The notes beneath the pieces are model-generated. The model was not told where the DNA came from, did no database searches, and was given only the letters and a program-made list of their open reading frames with translations. A stretch of DNA of 64,000 nucleotides from Pseudomonas congelans. Lineage in GTDB: Bacteria > Pseudomonadota > Gammaproteobacteria > Pseudomonadales > Pseudomonadaceae. Position numbers and translations under genes: made by a program. The stretch spans positions 1,455,533 to 1,519,532 of the forward strand of contig NZ_FNJH01000001.1 of NCBI RefSeq assembly GCF_900103225.1. The letters are read 5' to 3'. Shown here piece after piece: positions 10,701-18,775 of this stretch. Positions within the stretch are counted from its first letter, which is position 1, and each line of letters starts with the position of its first letter.

Positions 10701-13700
10701 AGCATCTGACCGCCCTGCTGCTGAAGGCTGCCGATCCGTGCGTTGAGGTTCTGTTTGCTGGCGATCTGGCCGAGGCGGTTGTCCAAGGTCGCGGCGTTCA
10801 GCGTCATGTCAGCGTCGCCGATCAACGTGCCCTTGACGTTGGTCAGGGCGGTATTGACCGTCAGGTCCAGAGCTGCGCGGCTGCTGATCAAACCATCGGT
10901 GTTGTCCAGGCTGTCGCTGCGGGTGTTCAGCGCGGCAGCGGAAATCGTACCTTTGATGTTGCTCAGGGCCTTGTTGACGATCAGCGTCAGGGCCTGACTG
11001 CTGAGCAGTTTGCCGCCACTGTTATCGAGGCTGTCGACGTTCAGGGTAAACGCCTGTGCGCTGGAGATTTCGCCGTTCTGGTTGGCCACGCCGTTGAGAT
11101 TCTTCAGCAGCAACACGCCGGGAGCGTTGATCAGACCACCCTGGTTGTTCAATTGGCCGTTATTGAGATCAAGGCTCAGCGAAGTGTTGCTGAACAGCTC
11201 ACCAGCCTGCTGGTCGAGGCTGGTGACGCTGGCCGTCAGCGCCAGCGCACTGGCAATGCGTCCGGCGTTCTGGTTGATGACTTTGCCGGCCGTCAGCTGC
11301 AGGGTGTCGCTGCTGGTCAGGCGACCGCCCTGACTGTTGTCGAAGGTGCCGGTGTTGACCTGCGTGGCACCCTTGCCAGCCAGCTTGCCAGCCTTGCTGT
11401 TGTCCAGGCTGGCACTGATCAGCGTCAGCGTGGCGTCGGTAGTCACGGAGCCACCCTGGTTCTCAACAGCGCCCGTGGTGGTGACGTTCAAGGCTTCGGC
11501 ACTGGACAGGCTGCCTGCTGCGTTTTGCAGCGAGGCGGCATTGACCGTCAAGGCCGCCTCACTGCTGAGCTGACCAGCGCTGTTGTCCAGCGCACCGGAC
11601 ACATCAATGTTCATGTCCTGCTGGCTGGCCAGCGTGCCGCCGGCGTTATCCAGGCGTGTACCGTCGAGCCGCAGGGTGTTGCCGAACAACAGGCCCTTGT
11701 TGAGGTTGATCACGCGCGCCACTTTCAACCCCAGCGCCGTACCGGCCAGGACCTTGCCGCCGTTGCTGTTGTCGAGCGTCTGACCAATGATGTCCACGCC
11801 GACCTGGCTGGACAGTTCACCGGCCTTGTTGTCGATGTCGGCAACCTCGATTTTCAGCGCTTTTGTGGAGCCCACCAGGCCGCCCGCCTGATTGTCGAGG
11901 GTTTTGCCGGTCAGGGTCAGATTCCCCTGCGCAACCAGCTCGCCGCCCTGCTGGGTCAGACTGCCGATGTTGGCAACCATGTCAGCCTGACTGGCGATAC
12001 GGCCGTTGCCGTTGAGAACACTGTCGACCTGCAACTGCATCAGGCCAGCGGCGTTGAGCAGACCGTTCTGGTTGTCCAGACGCTTGCCAACCAGTTCAAG
12101 ATCGGCATTGCTGTTGATCAGGCCTTTTTGCGTGGCGCTCAGGCCTGTCTGGCTATTGTCGAGGGCATCGACGAACAGCTGCAGGCCTTTCTCGGCACGA
12201 ATCGAACCGCCACGGTTGTCCACGCTGTCGCTATGAACGATCAGCAGATTCTGTGCCGCAATACGGCCGCCACGGTTATCCAGCGTCAGGCTCGACACGT
12301 CCATCACGCCCTTGGCCTGCAGACTGCCAGCGGTGCGATTGTCCAGCGCGCCGCTCAGCTTCAGAGTCAGCTGGCCATCCGTGACCAGCGAACCCGCCTG
12401 GCGGTTGTCCAGACTCGCAGCACGAAGGTCGATGCCCTGCCCTGCACCCAGGGTTCCCGCCTGATTGTCGATGGATTCGGTGATCACCAGTTTCAGAAAC
12501 TGATCGGCCATGACCTGGCCAGCGGCATTATCGAGACTCAGCGCATTGAGGGTCGTGTTACCCGCGCTGGTCAGCTCGCCGCTGCGGCTCGAAAGCTGGC
12601 CAGAGACGTTTACCAGCAGGTCGGCATCGCTGCTCAGGCTGCCGCTGTTGTTATTCAGTTCGCCAGCCGCCAGATCGATACCGTTGCCGGAGACCAGGCC
12701 ACGCAGGTTGGTCAGCAACTGCTCGACACGCACGATCAGCGCTTTATCGCTGAGTACCGAGCCGCCGGTGTTGTCCAGCGATGCAGCGGCCAGCGTGAAG
12801 CCGTTGCTGCTGGAAATTTCACCGTTGCGGTTGCTGACTGCATTGAGATTTTTCAGCAGCAACTGACCGGGCGCGGTAATCAGACCGCCGTCGTTGTTCA
12901 GGCGACCGTTGCTCAGGTCCAGGCTGACATCGCTGTTGCTGTACAGACGGCCATCGTTGGTCTGATTAAGACCGGTGACCACTGCGGTCAGGGCCATGGC
13001 GCTGGCGATACGGCCGGCGTCACTGTTGTTCACCAGCGCGGCATCGAGCTGGAGGGTTGCGGTACTGGTCAGGCGACCGCCTTGCTGGTTGTCAAAGGTG
13101 CCCGTGACGAGCTTCACCCCTTTGCCGGCAATACGACCGTTCTGACTGTTGTCGAGACTGCCGCTGGTGAGCATCAAGGTTGAATCGCCGAGAATCTGCC
13201 CGCCGTGGTTCACGACCGAGCCATCGGCCGTCAGGGACGAGGCGCCGGAGCTGGTGACGCTACCGGCAGTATTGCCCAGAGAAGCAGCGCTCAACGCCAG
13301 CGTGCCATCGCTGCGCAAGGTCCCTTGATCGTTGTTCAGAACGCCCGTTACTTTCAGATCCAGACTGTTTTTGGCGTAGACGCTGCCACTGCCGGTGTTG
13401 ACCAGTTGGCCGACGTTCAACTGCACACTCTGCTGGCCGGAGACGGCACCTGCGCTTTGGTTGTTCAGGCTGTCGGCGTTGAGCAGCAACGCACCATTGG
13501 CCAGCAAACGACCCTTGCCACTGTTATCGAACTGGCCGACGGTTGCGGTCAGCTCTCCAAGGCTGGAGAGTTCCGCATTACGGTTGTCCAGGGTCGCGGC
13601 ACTCAACTGGATACCGGTCGCGGAAATCAGACCGCGCAGGTTGGTCAGCAACCGGTCGATGCGCACGATCAAGGCCTTGTCGCTGATGATCGAACCGTCG

Positions 13701-16700
13701 GTGTTGTCCAGCGAGTTGGCCACCAGCGAGAAACCGTTGGCACTGGAGATTTCGCCGTTCTGGTTGTTGACCGCCGTGAGGTTTTTCAGCAGCAACTGGC
13801 CAGGTGCATTGATCAGGCCGCCCTGGTTGGTCAGCACGCCGTTGCTCAGGTCCAGGCTGACATCGCTGTTGCTGTACAGGCGACCATCATTGGTCTGATT
13901 CAGACCGGTGACGACTGCGCTGAGGGCCATGGCGCTGGCGATACGACCGGCGTCGCTGTTGTTGACCAGCCCGGCATTCAGCGCGAGTGCGCCGGTACTG
14001 GTCAGACGGCCGTCCTGATGGTTGTCGAAGGCGCCGGTGGTGAGCACCACGCCATTGCCCGCAATGCGACCGCTCTGGCTGTTGTCCAGGCTGGCGCTGG
14101 AAAGCGTCAGGCCCGCATCGCTGATGATCTGCCCACCCTGGTTGACGACCGCAGCATCGACTTTCAGCGTGGCAGCACCAGCACTGGTGGCCCGCCCGCC
14201 GGTGTTGGCCAGAGAAGCGGCTTTCAGGTCCAGCGTGCCGTCACTGCGCAGTACGCCTTGATTGTTATTCAAGGCACCGGTCAGCGTCAGACCCAGTGTG
14301 TTTTTTGCATAAACGCTGCCAGCGCCGGAGTTGTTCAGTTGTCCCAGATTCAACTGGACGCCCTGCTGTCCGGAGACCACGCCGTTCTGGTTATTCAGGT
14401 TATCGGCGGTCAGCAGCATCGTGCCGTTGGCCAGTAGACGTCCTTTCGTGCTGTTGTCGAACTGGCCGATGGTGGCAGTCAGGGTGCTCAGGCTGGAAAC
14501 TTCCGCACTGCGGTTGTCCAGCGTTGCAGCATTCAGATTGAGGCCATTGGCGGAAATCTTGCCGCGCAAGTTGTTCAGCAACTGATTGATACGCACAACA
14601 AGCGCTTTATCGCTGAGCAGCGAACCGTCAGTGTTATCCAGCGAGTTGGCCGCCAGCGAGAAGCCATTGGCACTGGAGATTTCGCCGCTCTGGTTGTTGA
14701 CGACGTTCAGGTTTTTCAGCAGCAACTGGCCAGGTGCATTGATCAGGCCGCCCTGGTTGGTCAGCACGCCGTTGCTGAGGTCCAGGCTGAGATCGCTGTT
14801 GCTGTACAGCCGGCCATCGTTGGTCTGATTCAGTCCGGTGACTACTGCGCTGAGGGCCATGGCGCTGGCGATACGACCGGCGTCGCTGTTGTTGACCTGC
14901 CCGGCGTTCAGTTGAAGCGCGCCGGTACTGGTCAGGCGGCCATCCTGATGGTTGTCGAAGGCGCCGGTGGTGAGCACCACGCCATTGCCCGCAATGCGAC
15001 CGCTCTGGCTGTTGTCCAGGCTGGCGCTGGAAAGCGTCAGACCCGCATCGCTGATGATCTGCCCGCCCCGGTTGACGACTGCGCCCGCTGTGCTGACCGT
15101 TGCCGTACCGGCACTGGTCACACTGCCGGTATTGTTGCTCAGAGAGGCCGCACGCACGGCCAGTGTGCCGTCGCTGCGCAGCACGCCCTGATCGTTGTTC
15201 AGCGTGCCGCTCAGGGTCAGGTCAAGCGCGTTTTTGCCGTAGACACTGCCGTTGCCGATATTGGTCAGTTGCCCCAGGTTCAGCTGTACAGCCTGCTGCC
15301 CGGCGACCGAGCCGTTCTGGTTGTTCAGGTGGTCAGCGTTCAGTTGCAGCGCGCCGCTGGCCAGCAGACGGCCTTTTTCGCGGTTGTCGAACTGGCTGAC
15401 GGTCGAGGTCAGGCTGCCGAGACTGGAGATTTCCGCGCTGCGGTTGTCCACGCTTGCCGCGTTGAGCAGCAGATCGCCGTTGGCGCTGACAAGCCCCAGA
15501 TGGTTGAGCAACTGCCCGGAAATACGCGCCGATAAACCGCTGCTGCTGGACAGCTTGCCTTGCTGGCTGTTGTCCAGAGAACCCGCAGTGATGGTCAGGT
15601 TACCGCTGCTGCTGATCAGCCCGCTCTGGCTGTTGAGTACCTGAGAAGCATTGATATCGACAGTGCCGCCCTGGCTCAGAATCCGGCCTGACTGGCGATT
15701 GTCGACCGTAGTGGCCACGATGCGGGTGCTGGACTGCCCATTCAATGTAGCCCCCTGATTATTCAGGGTCTGGGTGATGGTGGCCTGCAGGGCGCGACTG
15801 GCGGTGATGCTGCCGCTGTTGTTCAGCCCGCTGGCAGACAGCGTCACATCGCCCGAGGCATTGCGGCTGTTGTCGGCATTGACGCCCGCCTCGATCACCG
15901 CCGTGTTATTGAGCTGACCGCCAGCGGCAAGGCTCAGTGCATCGCGTGCGGCAACGTTCTGCCGAGTGATGAGATCACCTGCCGTGGTCATATTCAGTGA
16001 CGACCCTGCATAAACCGGCCCGTTGACCTCGGCACTGTTGGCCTTGACCGCCACAGCACCACTGGCGGCGGTCTGCATCATGCTCAAGTGGCCGTTGGCA
16101 TCAATCTGAATGTCACCACCACTGGCCGCCAGATCGCCGGCCAGCCTGACGCCGACACCCGCCTCGGTGCCCACCAGGCGGATCGCGCCGGCATACATGC
16201 CGCCCAGCGCCGAGCTGTCGACGGCCAGTTCCGGTTTGGCACTGCCGTCGTCAGGCAGGGCCGTGGGATTCAGCGTCTGCGCGTCGACATCGTTGCGACC
16301 TGCAATGATGTTGAGGCGTCTGGCGTGCAGCTCGGCATTGATCTTCGCGCTGCGAGTGATGATGTCGAACTGGTCGACGTTACCTGCGTTCAGCCCCACG
16401 CCGTCGATGGATATGCTGCCGCCCTGCACATTGAAACGCTGCAATTGACCATTGGCATCCAGCACGGGTTTGCCGGTGGTCAGGGTGACCTGCGGGGTAT
16501 TGATGAAACCGCAGCCGTTACAACTGATGCCGTAGGGGTTGGCGACGATGACACGCGCCGCCTGCCCGGCCACTTCCGTGTAGCCCCTGAGCTGACTGGC
16601 GTTGGCCCCGACCACTTCGTTGAGGATGGTGCTGGCCGCTGTGCCGCGCAGGTTGGAGTTGCCGACGATGATGCCGCCCAGCTGGGTGCTCTGGGTCTGG

Positions 16701-17005
16701 TTGGTGGAGTTGTTGAGGATGACGCCCTGGCTGTCGACGTTGAACTGCTGATACTGGTTGTGTGACAGGCCGCTGGCATTGGGCGCGGCAATATTGACGA
16801 TAGGCACGCCATTGCCGGCCTGGTTCAGGCTGGTATTCGTGCCGCTGACCACGATGCCTTCGGCTTGAACCAGCAGCGGCTGCCAGAACATCGCATTGGC
16901 GAGAATCAGCGCAAGGCCGCGCTTGGACATTCCCCAGAAAGACCGGCGCTCGACCAGCACAGCAGAAGGCTGACGAGCGAGCAGAGCCAGTTGGTGAACG
17001 TCCAT
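1775..17005 (-). CDS. Giant two-partner-secretion exoprotein, FhaB/CdiA type
   Basis: A 5076-residue TpsA exoprotein, predicted to be exported by the TpsB encoded just upstream and displayed on the cell surface. The ATG at 17005 follows GAGGTCACTCAC. Residues 1-48 form an extended signal peptide ending LLVQA. The haemagglutination-activity (TPS) domain follows, with NSNL and NPYGI motifs and a CNGCG pair. Residues about 300-3250 are haemagglutinin repeats (LDN, GRIAS and similar), including three near-identical units of about 310 residues. Residues about 3250-3550 are an aromatic, AT-rich insert, likely the receptor-binding region. A second repeat block and a hydrophobic pre-toxin region from about 4450 follow, ending at YNWLSH (4690-4695). 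The last ~156 residues, after GAK at 4921, form the variable effector, with His4969 in FDVIAHGS and Cys5011 in IRLLSCDTG. It is far larger than E. coli CdiA but within the range of Pseudomonas FhaB proteins. Confidence 0.9.
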   Translation of the reverse strand: MDVHQLALLARQPSAVLVERRSFWGMSKRGLALILANAMFWQPLLVQAEGIVVSGTNTSLNQAGNGVPIVNIAAPNASGLSHNQYQQFNVDSQGVILNNSTNQTQSTQLGGIIVGNSNLRGTAASTILNEVVGANASQLRGYTEVAGQAARVIVANPYGISCNGCGFINTPQVTLTTGKPVLDANGQLQRFNVQGGSISIDGVGLNAGNVDQFDIITRSAKINAELHARRLNIIAGRNDVDAQTLNPTALPDDGSAKPELAVDSSALGGMYAGAIRLVGTEAGVGVRLAGDLAASGGDIQIDANGHLSMMQTAASGAVAVKANSAEVNGPVYAGSSLNMTTAGDLITRQNVAARDALSLAAGGQLNNTAVIEAGVNADNSRNASGDVTLSASGLNNSGSITASRALQATITQTLNNQGATLNGQSSTRIVATTVDNRQSGRILSQGGTVDINASQVLNSQSGLISSSGNLTITAGSLDNSQQGKLSSSSGLSARISGQLLNHLGLVSANGDLLLNAASVDNRSAEISSLGSLTSTVSQFDNREKGRLLASGALQLNADHLNNQNGSVAGQQAVQLNLGQLTNIGNGSVYGKNALDLTLSGTLNNDQGVLRSDGTLAVRAASLSNNTGSVTSAGTATVSTAGAVVNRGGQIISDAGLTLSSASLDNSQSGRIAGNGVVLTTGAFDNHQDGRLTSTGALQLNAGQVNNSDAGRIASAMALSAVVTGLNQTNDGRLYSNSDLSLDLSNGVLTNQGGLINAPGQLLLKNLNVVNNQSGEISSANGFSLAANSLDNTDGSLLSDKALVVRINQLLNNLRGKISANGLNLNAATLDNRSAEVSSLSTLTATIGQFDNSTKGRLLANGTMLLTADNLNNQNGVVSGQQGVQLNLGQLNNSGAGSVYAKNTLGLTLTGALNNNQGVLRSDGTLDLKAASLANTGGRATSAGAATLKVDAAVVNQGGQIISDAGLTLSSASLDNSQSGRIAGNGVVLTTGAFDNHQDGRLTSTGALALNAGLVNNSDAGRIASAMALSAVVTGLNQTNDGRLYSNSDVSLDLSNGVLTNQGGLINAPGQLLLKNLTAVNNQNGEISSANGFSLVANSLDNTDGSIISDKALIVRIDRLLTNLRGLISATGIQLSAATLDNRNAELSSLGELTATVGQFDNSGKGRLLANGALLLNADSLNNQSAGAVSGQQSVQLNVGQLVNTGSGSVYAKNSLDLKVTGVLNNDQGTLRSDGTLALSAASLGNTAGSVTSSGASSLTADGSVVNHGGQILGDSTLMLTSGSLDNSQNGRIAGKGVKLVTGTFDNQQGGRLTSTATLQLDAALVNNSDAGRIASAMALTAVVTGLNQTNDGRLYSNSDVSLDLSNGRLNNDGGLITAPGQLLLKNLNAVSNRNGEISSSNGFTLAAASLDNTGGSVLSDKALIVRVEQLLTNLRGLVSGNGIDLAAGELNNNSGSLSSDADLLVNVSGQLSSRSGELTSAGNTTLNALSLDNAAGQVMADQFLKLVITESIDNQAGTLGAGQGIDLRAASLDNRQAGSLVTDGQLTLKLSGALDNRTAGSLQAKGVMDVSSLTLDNRGGRIAAQNLLIVHSDSVDNRGGSIRAEKGLQLFVDALDNSQTGLSATQKGLINSNADLELVGKRLDNQNGLLNAAGLMQLQVDSVLNGNGRIASQADMVANIGSLTQQGGELVAQGNLTLTGKTLDNQAGGLVGSTKALKIEVADIDNKAGELSSQVGVDIIGQTLDNSNGGKVLAGTALGLKVARVINLNKGLLFGNTLRLDGTRLDNAGGTLASQQDMNIDVSGALDNSAGQLSSEAALTVNAASLQNAAGSLSSAEALNVTTTGAVENQGGSVTTDATLTLISASLDNSKAGKLAGKGATQVNTGTFDNSQGGRLTSSDTLQLTAGKVINQNAGRIASALALTASVTSLDQQAGELFSNTSLSLDLNNGQLNNQGGLINAPGVLLLKNLNGVANQNGEISSAQAFTLNVDSLDNSGGKLLSSQALTLIVNKALSNIKGTISAAALNTRSDSLDNTDGLISSRAALDLTVNTALTNVKGTLIGDADMTLNAATLDNRLGQIASKQNLNARIGSLQQQGGQMLAQGGLTLRGDALDNGQSGFIGATKALDINVTSIDNRGGELSSQDEMTLTGQQLNNSDNGQVLAQKALALNVAQIINRANGLLSSQGGLTLVGSTLDNTGGALSALKALGIDLSATLDNTQGLISSEDVLTVKTSSLTNTAGSISSAATLTLDSTGAIGNRGGKLVTDGALDLKSASLDNSQKGTISGKGLLTLRTGDFDNSQNGRVSSSNRLDLTTARLTNSTGGSIGSSQALTASVSRLDQQGGSLFSNTSLSLDLNNGQLNNQNGLINAPGALLLKNVNEVLNQNGEISSAQAFTLNAQQLDNSGGKLLSNQLLTLRIARALTNVKGMIAAAGIDATANTLDNSGGTLTSRNNLDLTVTGALTNRDKGLINAAQALKVGAASVDNQGGQLLGGTSLNLNTTSINNTAKGLINSTGTLNLTAGNLDSGNGGEVSAARDMTLVLSALSLNGGRVMSDAGLSIDMQGNDLNNVGGLITADGALTLNRLRDLNNQSGEVSSAQSFRVDGRTLDNSSGKLISSNVLTVSATSLLNQNGLISGWQGLNVSGNRLDNRNNGTLSSRSGNLVATLSGELLNGGNGALVSQNTLNVTADSLDNSGGILSSGTGHTLTVAGLLNNSQNGLIDSGAGLTIKANALSNAAGNLTAQQDFSFEGRSLDNSAGSLSSKGTMTLDLLDSLTNTSGKLASGGNLLLRRSTAINNQAGQLISQSLMTLNTSGQLDNRNRGTIAANNTLTVTASGSVLNDADGLIYSQNANAQVQAASLSNVRGTVQSAGALRVDVAGTVDNQNGRIIAQNGDLNLSAANLYSQGGVLSSLQGLFTANVSGVLKNGYDANRQGGVIQAQRLNLTALGGFDNYGGRVSARGGEALINTPNFDNRNGGLYAKGLVRVTGGNFDNSGDNDGQIAGGQVELNLSGALNNRFGIIESDSTLAVTATSLDNQTGQLRALGGGGATNFQIGNLFDNRNGTLESANSDLILNAGSFLNGGGSLLHTGNGTFDISTANLTNAGGSIVTRGGLTLSADSWTNSSVIQAGRLTVNVGTLNQTAGGQLLASNSFSGSGGNWTNDGLIASDGAVDIRIGGTFAGSGRVSSVGALNLAANQLTLNGGGSIAGGSRADISIAGSANNYSRITSAGDLVLSAGAINNYGTLGAAQTLILNTPSLLNSQALIFSGADLQVNASSFTNQKGDLYSLRNLIFKGYGADSAQRVSNISGSIESGRDFSVTASSFENRTEGSGDAQGFAVGRSLIKGLLTLQCLDCGGRTLSVNFVLKEYFEGGQDNDLSASAIAVSGGNFVFNGEDFFNSKSTISARGNIVVNASQVRNIGAVSGSVERTRTYYSGRLNYEGLDKTASWVLEYNKHNNPDSPKFNYFDDAGNLKLGIITQEFLTSDESGAQYPMFQLRDPVTYAEIKSFPYFYFDQALVYDQPLPASEYDRKKLVELPSQLANYSLVSDVEVAQDGVSGNGGRSAVIQAGGNVSITAKQDLQNSVIHQDYAGSAGTSKVQDTRTSGTGATVIRINAQLPPDLAQQQVNPLSLPGFSLPTGQNGLFRLSGQTGTAAAVAQPVGLPQSWTMGGAAVSVAQREQTVSDAQASIIQIGSVGQISNATRQLGLTTRQSAGVSANASSFDASAPGAAPIGGFVLPGHTSDSAGVTSVDSVTGIATGNQGSGALLPVQNAGSTGLPVITATGSGSSAVQNAGMVQGTRINSAGQVVTDAQGRPVTTTVSSPVAAAAAQTVTRVQGLPSSSFVSKPQKYLIETNPVLTELKQFMSSDYLLAGLGYDPEVSAKRLGDGLYEQRLVQQAVVARTGQAFIDGQTSNEAQFKYLMNNAIASKDKLNLAVGVSLSSQQVAALTHDIVWLEEHEVNGEKVLVPVLYLAQADNRLGPTGALIAGNDVSLIAGQNLDNVGTLHAANNLSAVAGNNLINTGLIEAGNRLDLLAGNDLINTAGGIIKGRDVSLTSINGDVINERSITSMDNSVLGQRHNEFADSAARIEAANDMSISAGRDFINKGSVLESGRDMSIQAGRDVTIAPTEVTNSLFLDSKHNSSDITQLGSTASAGRDLTVQAGRDISVIASKIDAKRDIAMAATENLTISSAADEEHSLSKSKKLTRQEDHVSQVSSDLDAGGSVALQAGQNLAVISSRITAGKEAYLVAGENLDILAAQDSDYSLYDKKKKGSFGAKKTKRDEITDVKNIGSEITTGGDLLLASGGDQKYQAAKLESGKDLTIQSGGAVTFEGVKDLHDESHTKSNNDAFWTSSKGKGNTDETLRQTQMSAEGSIAIKAVNGLTIDVKQIDQQTVSQSIDAMVKADPQMAWLKQAEARGDVDWRLVKEVHESFKYQNSGLGPASQLIIAIALAAVMGPMMAGMNSMLQAGAISVATKATVSTVDNRGNLGKVLKDVTSKDSIKGYAVAVATAGVADGLGYNPSELGLDSASAKTIAVKITADAVIKTAVYGGSFADNLASSAVATAASIGGAKGAVAIGDIGLTDGSITKILLHAGLGGLLAEAMGGDFRAGAIAGGANEVLVGLLGDKLLPSNLVKGTPEYEQAEANLLALSQIVGVLGAAAGNSDVSAAAAVAANATQYNWLSHSQIRDADKARAACETAGGNVAACQLNVTRATDELDRAQDYELKERKRAIQLQSFKDGGWTLGEYNKALFDDYFASKGLDKSQVTFDGYAPAKTLGYMLSERGLGSVNQALEWPTKAAAGAVNFASHPYDTVVGIGQNIWSAAGSGVDWATSPIPAQGLERAGDKLLAQSDQQAGGLIFDVASGLITAEIGGFAVKWVGGKWVQAEGIAAAPKGTGAFLEGSSGGSGAKGASADAAAGQAAPGAANFMGESDQFFKNVSKRSDIDSNGYFDVIAHGSTQKIEVVTPGGTIMADQRVVSRLIENNPAYSGQPIRLLSCDTGACDAGFAQSLANKMGVSVKAPTNLVWAYGDGRMVVAPRSPSNPNFPDLSNQGEFKIFNPGKP
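6360..7250 (-). other. AT-rich island inside fhaB/cdiA, candidate receptor-binding domain cassette
   Basis: Composition changes sharply here. The flanking repeat-coding DNA is GC-rich, while this stretch is full of A/T runs and encodes an aromatic, non-repetitive segment (residues about 3250-3550) with motifs such as TYYSGRLNYEG and YFYFDQALVYDQPLP. In CdiA proteins the receptor-binding and Tyr/Pro-rich domains sit between the two filamentous repeat blocks, and this segment lies exactly there. I infer horizontal replacement of the targeting domain, independent of toxin-tail exchange. Confidence 0.5.
12961..15770 (-). repeat. Three long near-identical internal repeats in fhaB/cdiA (about 930 bp each)
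   Basis: The same long stretch recurs at a spacing of 930-933 bp. For example, TCTGATTAAGACCGGTG at 12961, TCTGATTCAGACCGGTG at 13894 and TCTGATTCAGTCCGGTG at 14824 each begin an almost identical block. The encoded unit of about 310 residues contains GLNQTNDGRLYSNSD and SLDLSNG. The copies are multiples of 3 bp apart, so unequal recombination would lengthen or shorten the filament without breaking the frame. Confidence 0.75.
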
Positions 17006-17044
17006 GTGAGTGACCTCGAAACAGGTAGGTTGAATACGGTGTGA

Positions 17045-18775
17045 TTAGAGGAAAAAGTCCATACGGAAATAGATCGGCGCTTCGCGCTCGATCACATCGG
17101 GACGTTCCAGGGAATGAGCGAAGGTCACTGAGGCAGCAACGTGCTGGCCTCGGGTAAACAACTCGAACGAGTTACTGGACAAACGCCCATGCTGATCGCC
17201 GTTGTAACGATCGTTGCGGATAACACCCTGGTCGTAACCGGCAGCCGCGCCATACTCGGCGAACACCGGGCGCAGCCAGTCCAGCGTCACCGGACGGGTC
17301 AGGCGCAACTCGTTACGCCAGTAGCCGCCACTGTCGCCGGACAGAAACTCATCCTTGTAACCACGCACCGATGCCGATCCGCCCAGGCTGGTGCGTTGCG
17401 AACTGAACAACACATCCTCACTGCGCTGCCCGGTGGCCAGACTGGTGAAGCTCAGGTTTTCGCCCCACAGTTGAAAGGGGTGCAGGTAGCTGAGGGTGCC
17501 GGTGTATTTGCGATACCGCGCATCGGCCTCACCCGGGCGAGGATCGTGGTTGCCCTGCGCGTCCAGTGCACCGATGCCTTGCTGCATGCCCAGATCGATG
17601 TTGACGAACGCCGAGCCGACTCGCCGCCCGTGGTTGATACCGAACTGCGCCTCGGTGATACGATTGCTGCTGACCGCCAGCCTGCTGTCTTCGACGTAGT
17701 TGTTGGTGCGCAGGTAGGACAGACCGGCATTGAGCGAGGTCTTGCTCAGCGCGTCGCGATACACCACCCGCTCGGCCCTGAACTGGTGGTTCTGGCTGTC
17801 GCCGTCCTGCTTGAAGTTGATGTTCGAGGCCTGCGCCACCGAACGGTATTCGCTGGTGTTGTACAGATAGCTGAACGTCCACCAGCCCCACGGCAGGCTG
17901 TAGGCAAGCGAGGCATTGCGGGAGGCCTTCTGCCGGTCGCTGATCGCATCGTGGCCGCCGCGCAGGCTGAACTGGTCGGCCAGCCCCAACGGATTATCCC
18001 ACTCGAGGCCGGCGTTCCATTGTTGCTCACCGGTGCTGCGCTGACCTTCGTTGGTACGTGACAGGTTGGCTCGCCATGGTTTCTGCGGGGTGTTCTTGAC
18101 CACTACATCACTGCCGCCGACGACCTGGCCGGGGGTCAGTTCCATCTGTGCCTGATTGGATGGCAGACGATTGAGCTGATCGACCATCTGCTCGATTTCG
18201 CGCAGGTTGACCATCTGGCCTTCCCTGCCGGGAAACGTCATGGCCAGCTCACGTGCCGACAGACCGCTGGCAGCATCGCCACGCAGATGCTCCAGCTTGC
18301 CTTCGATGACCAGCACTTGCAGGTCGCCGGTGGACAGGTCCTGTTGCGGCAGGTAGGCGCGAGTCGTCACCAGGCCTTTTTCGAGGTAGTGATCGGTGAT
18401 GACTTTGAGCAGCTCATTGAGCTGGGCGACACCAAGACACTGGCCAATATAGGGTTTGATCAGCGCATCGCGCTCGGCGGACGACAGCGAGTCGGCGCCT
18501 TTGAGTTCAATGCGATTGATGTTGAAACAGCGCGTATCGGCCGGGGAACTCGGGGCAGCAGGTGCGGCTTGTTTGCCCGGCAGGTCCTTGAGCTCCTCAA
18601 GACGGCGGCGCTGCTCTTCGAGCAGGCGATCCTGACGGTCACGAATAAGATCCTGGTCACCTGGCAAGCTGGCGGGAGCAGTGGCTGCAAGCGAAGTAGC
18701 TGGCGCGATGGCGAGCAGGAGCAGCAAAGCCAGTTTGTGAGCACGGAGATACACGGCGCGTCCTTGCGGTAGCAT
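17045..18775 (-). CDS. Two-partner-secretion outer-membrane transporter (TpsB, ShlB/FhaC/HecB type)
   Basis: A 576-residue Omp85-superfamily pore that secretes the exoprotein encoded 39 bp downstream. A signal peptide (LALLLLLAIAPATSLA) is followed by a charged helix typical of TpsB (DRLLEEQRRRLEELKDL), two POTRA-like domains (about 75-220, with FNINRIELKGADSL and LQVLVIEGKLE) and a 16-strand barrel. The barrel includes SLGGSASVRGYKD, the conserved loop-6 region, and ends in phenylalanine-leucine (FRMDFFL). Length is normal for the family. The ATG at 18775 has no Shine-Dalgarno; a GTG at 18752-18754 preceded by AAGGACGCGCC is a plausible alternative that keeps the signal peptide. It is first gene of the operon with fhaB/cdiA. 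Confidence 0.9.
   Translation of the reverse strand: MLPQGRAVYLRAHKLALLLLLAIAPATSLAATAPASLPGDQDLIRDRQDRLLEEQRRRLEELKDLPGKQAAPAAPSSPADTRCFNINRIELKGADSLSSAERDALIKPYIGQCLGVAQLNELLKVITDHYLEKGLVTTRAYLPQQDLSTGDLQVLVIEGKLEHLRGDAASGLSARELAMTFPGREGQMVNLREIEQMVDQLNRLPSNQAQMELTPGQVVGGSDVVVKNTPQKPWRANLSRTNEGQRSTGEQQWNAGLEWDNPLGLADQFSLRGGHDAISDRQKASRNASLAYSLPWGWWTFSYLYNTSEYRSVAQASNINFKQDGDSQNHQFRAERVVYRDALSKTSLNAGLSYLRTNNYVEDSRLAVSSNRITEAQFGINHGRRVGSAFVNIDLGMQQGIGALDAQGNHDPRPGEADARYRKYTGTLSYLHPFQLWGENLSFTSLATGQRSEDVLFSSQRTSLGGSASVRGYKDEFLSGDSGGYWRNELRLTRPVTLDWLRPVFAEYGAAAGYDQGVIRNDRYNGDQHGRLSSNSFELFTRGQHVAASVTFAHSLERPDVIEREAPIYFRMDFFL

Noticed and set aside
7553..13183. Plus-strand open frame of 1876 codons opposite fhaB/cdiA
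   Set aside because: It mirrors the internal repeats and high GC of the real gene; its protein is a low-complexity Q/A/V repeat without signal peptide, start signal or known domain.
13205..14437. Plus-strand open frame of 410 codons opposite fhaB/cdiA
   Set aside because: Same shadow of the repeat region; its sequence recurs with the fhaB repeat period.
12961..15770. Long periodic repeats considered as a CRISPR or tandem satellite array
   Set aside because: The period is about 930 bp, in frame, and codes for filament repeats.
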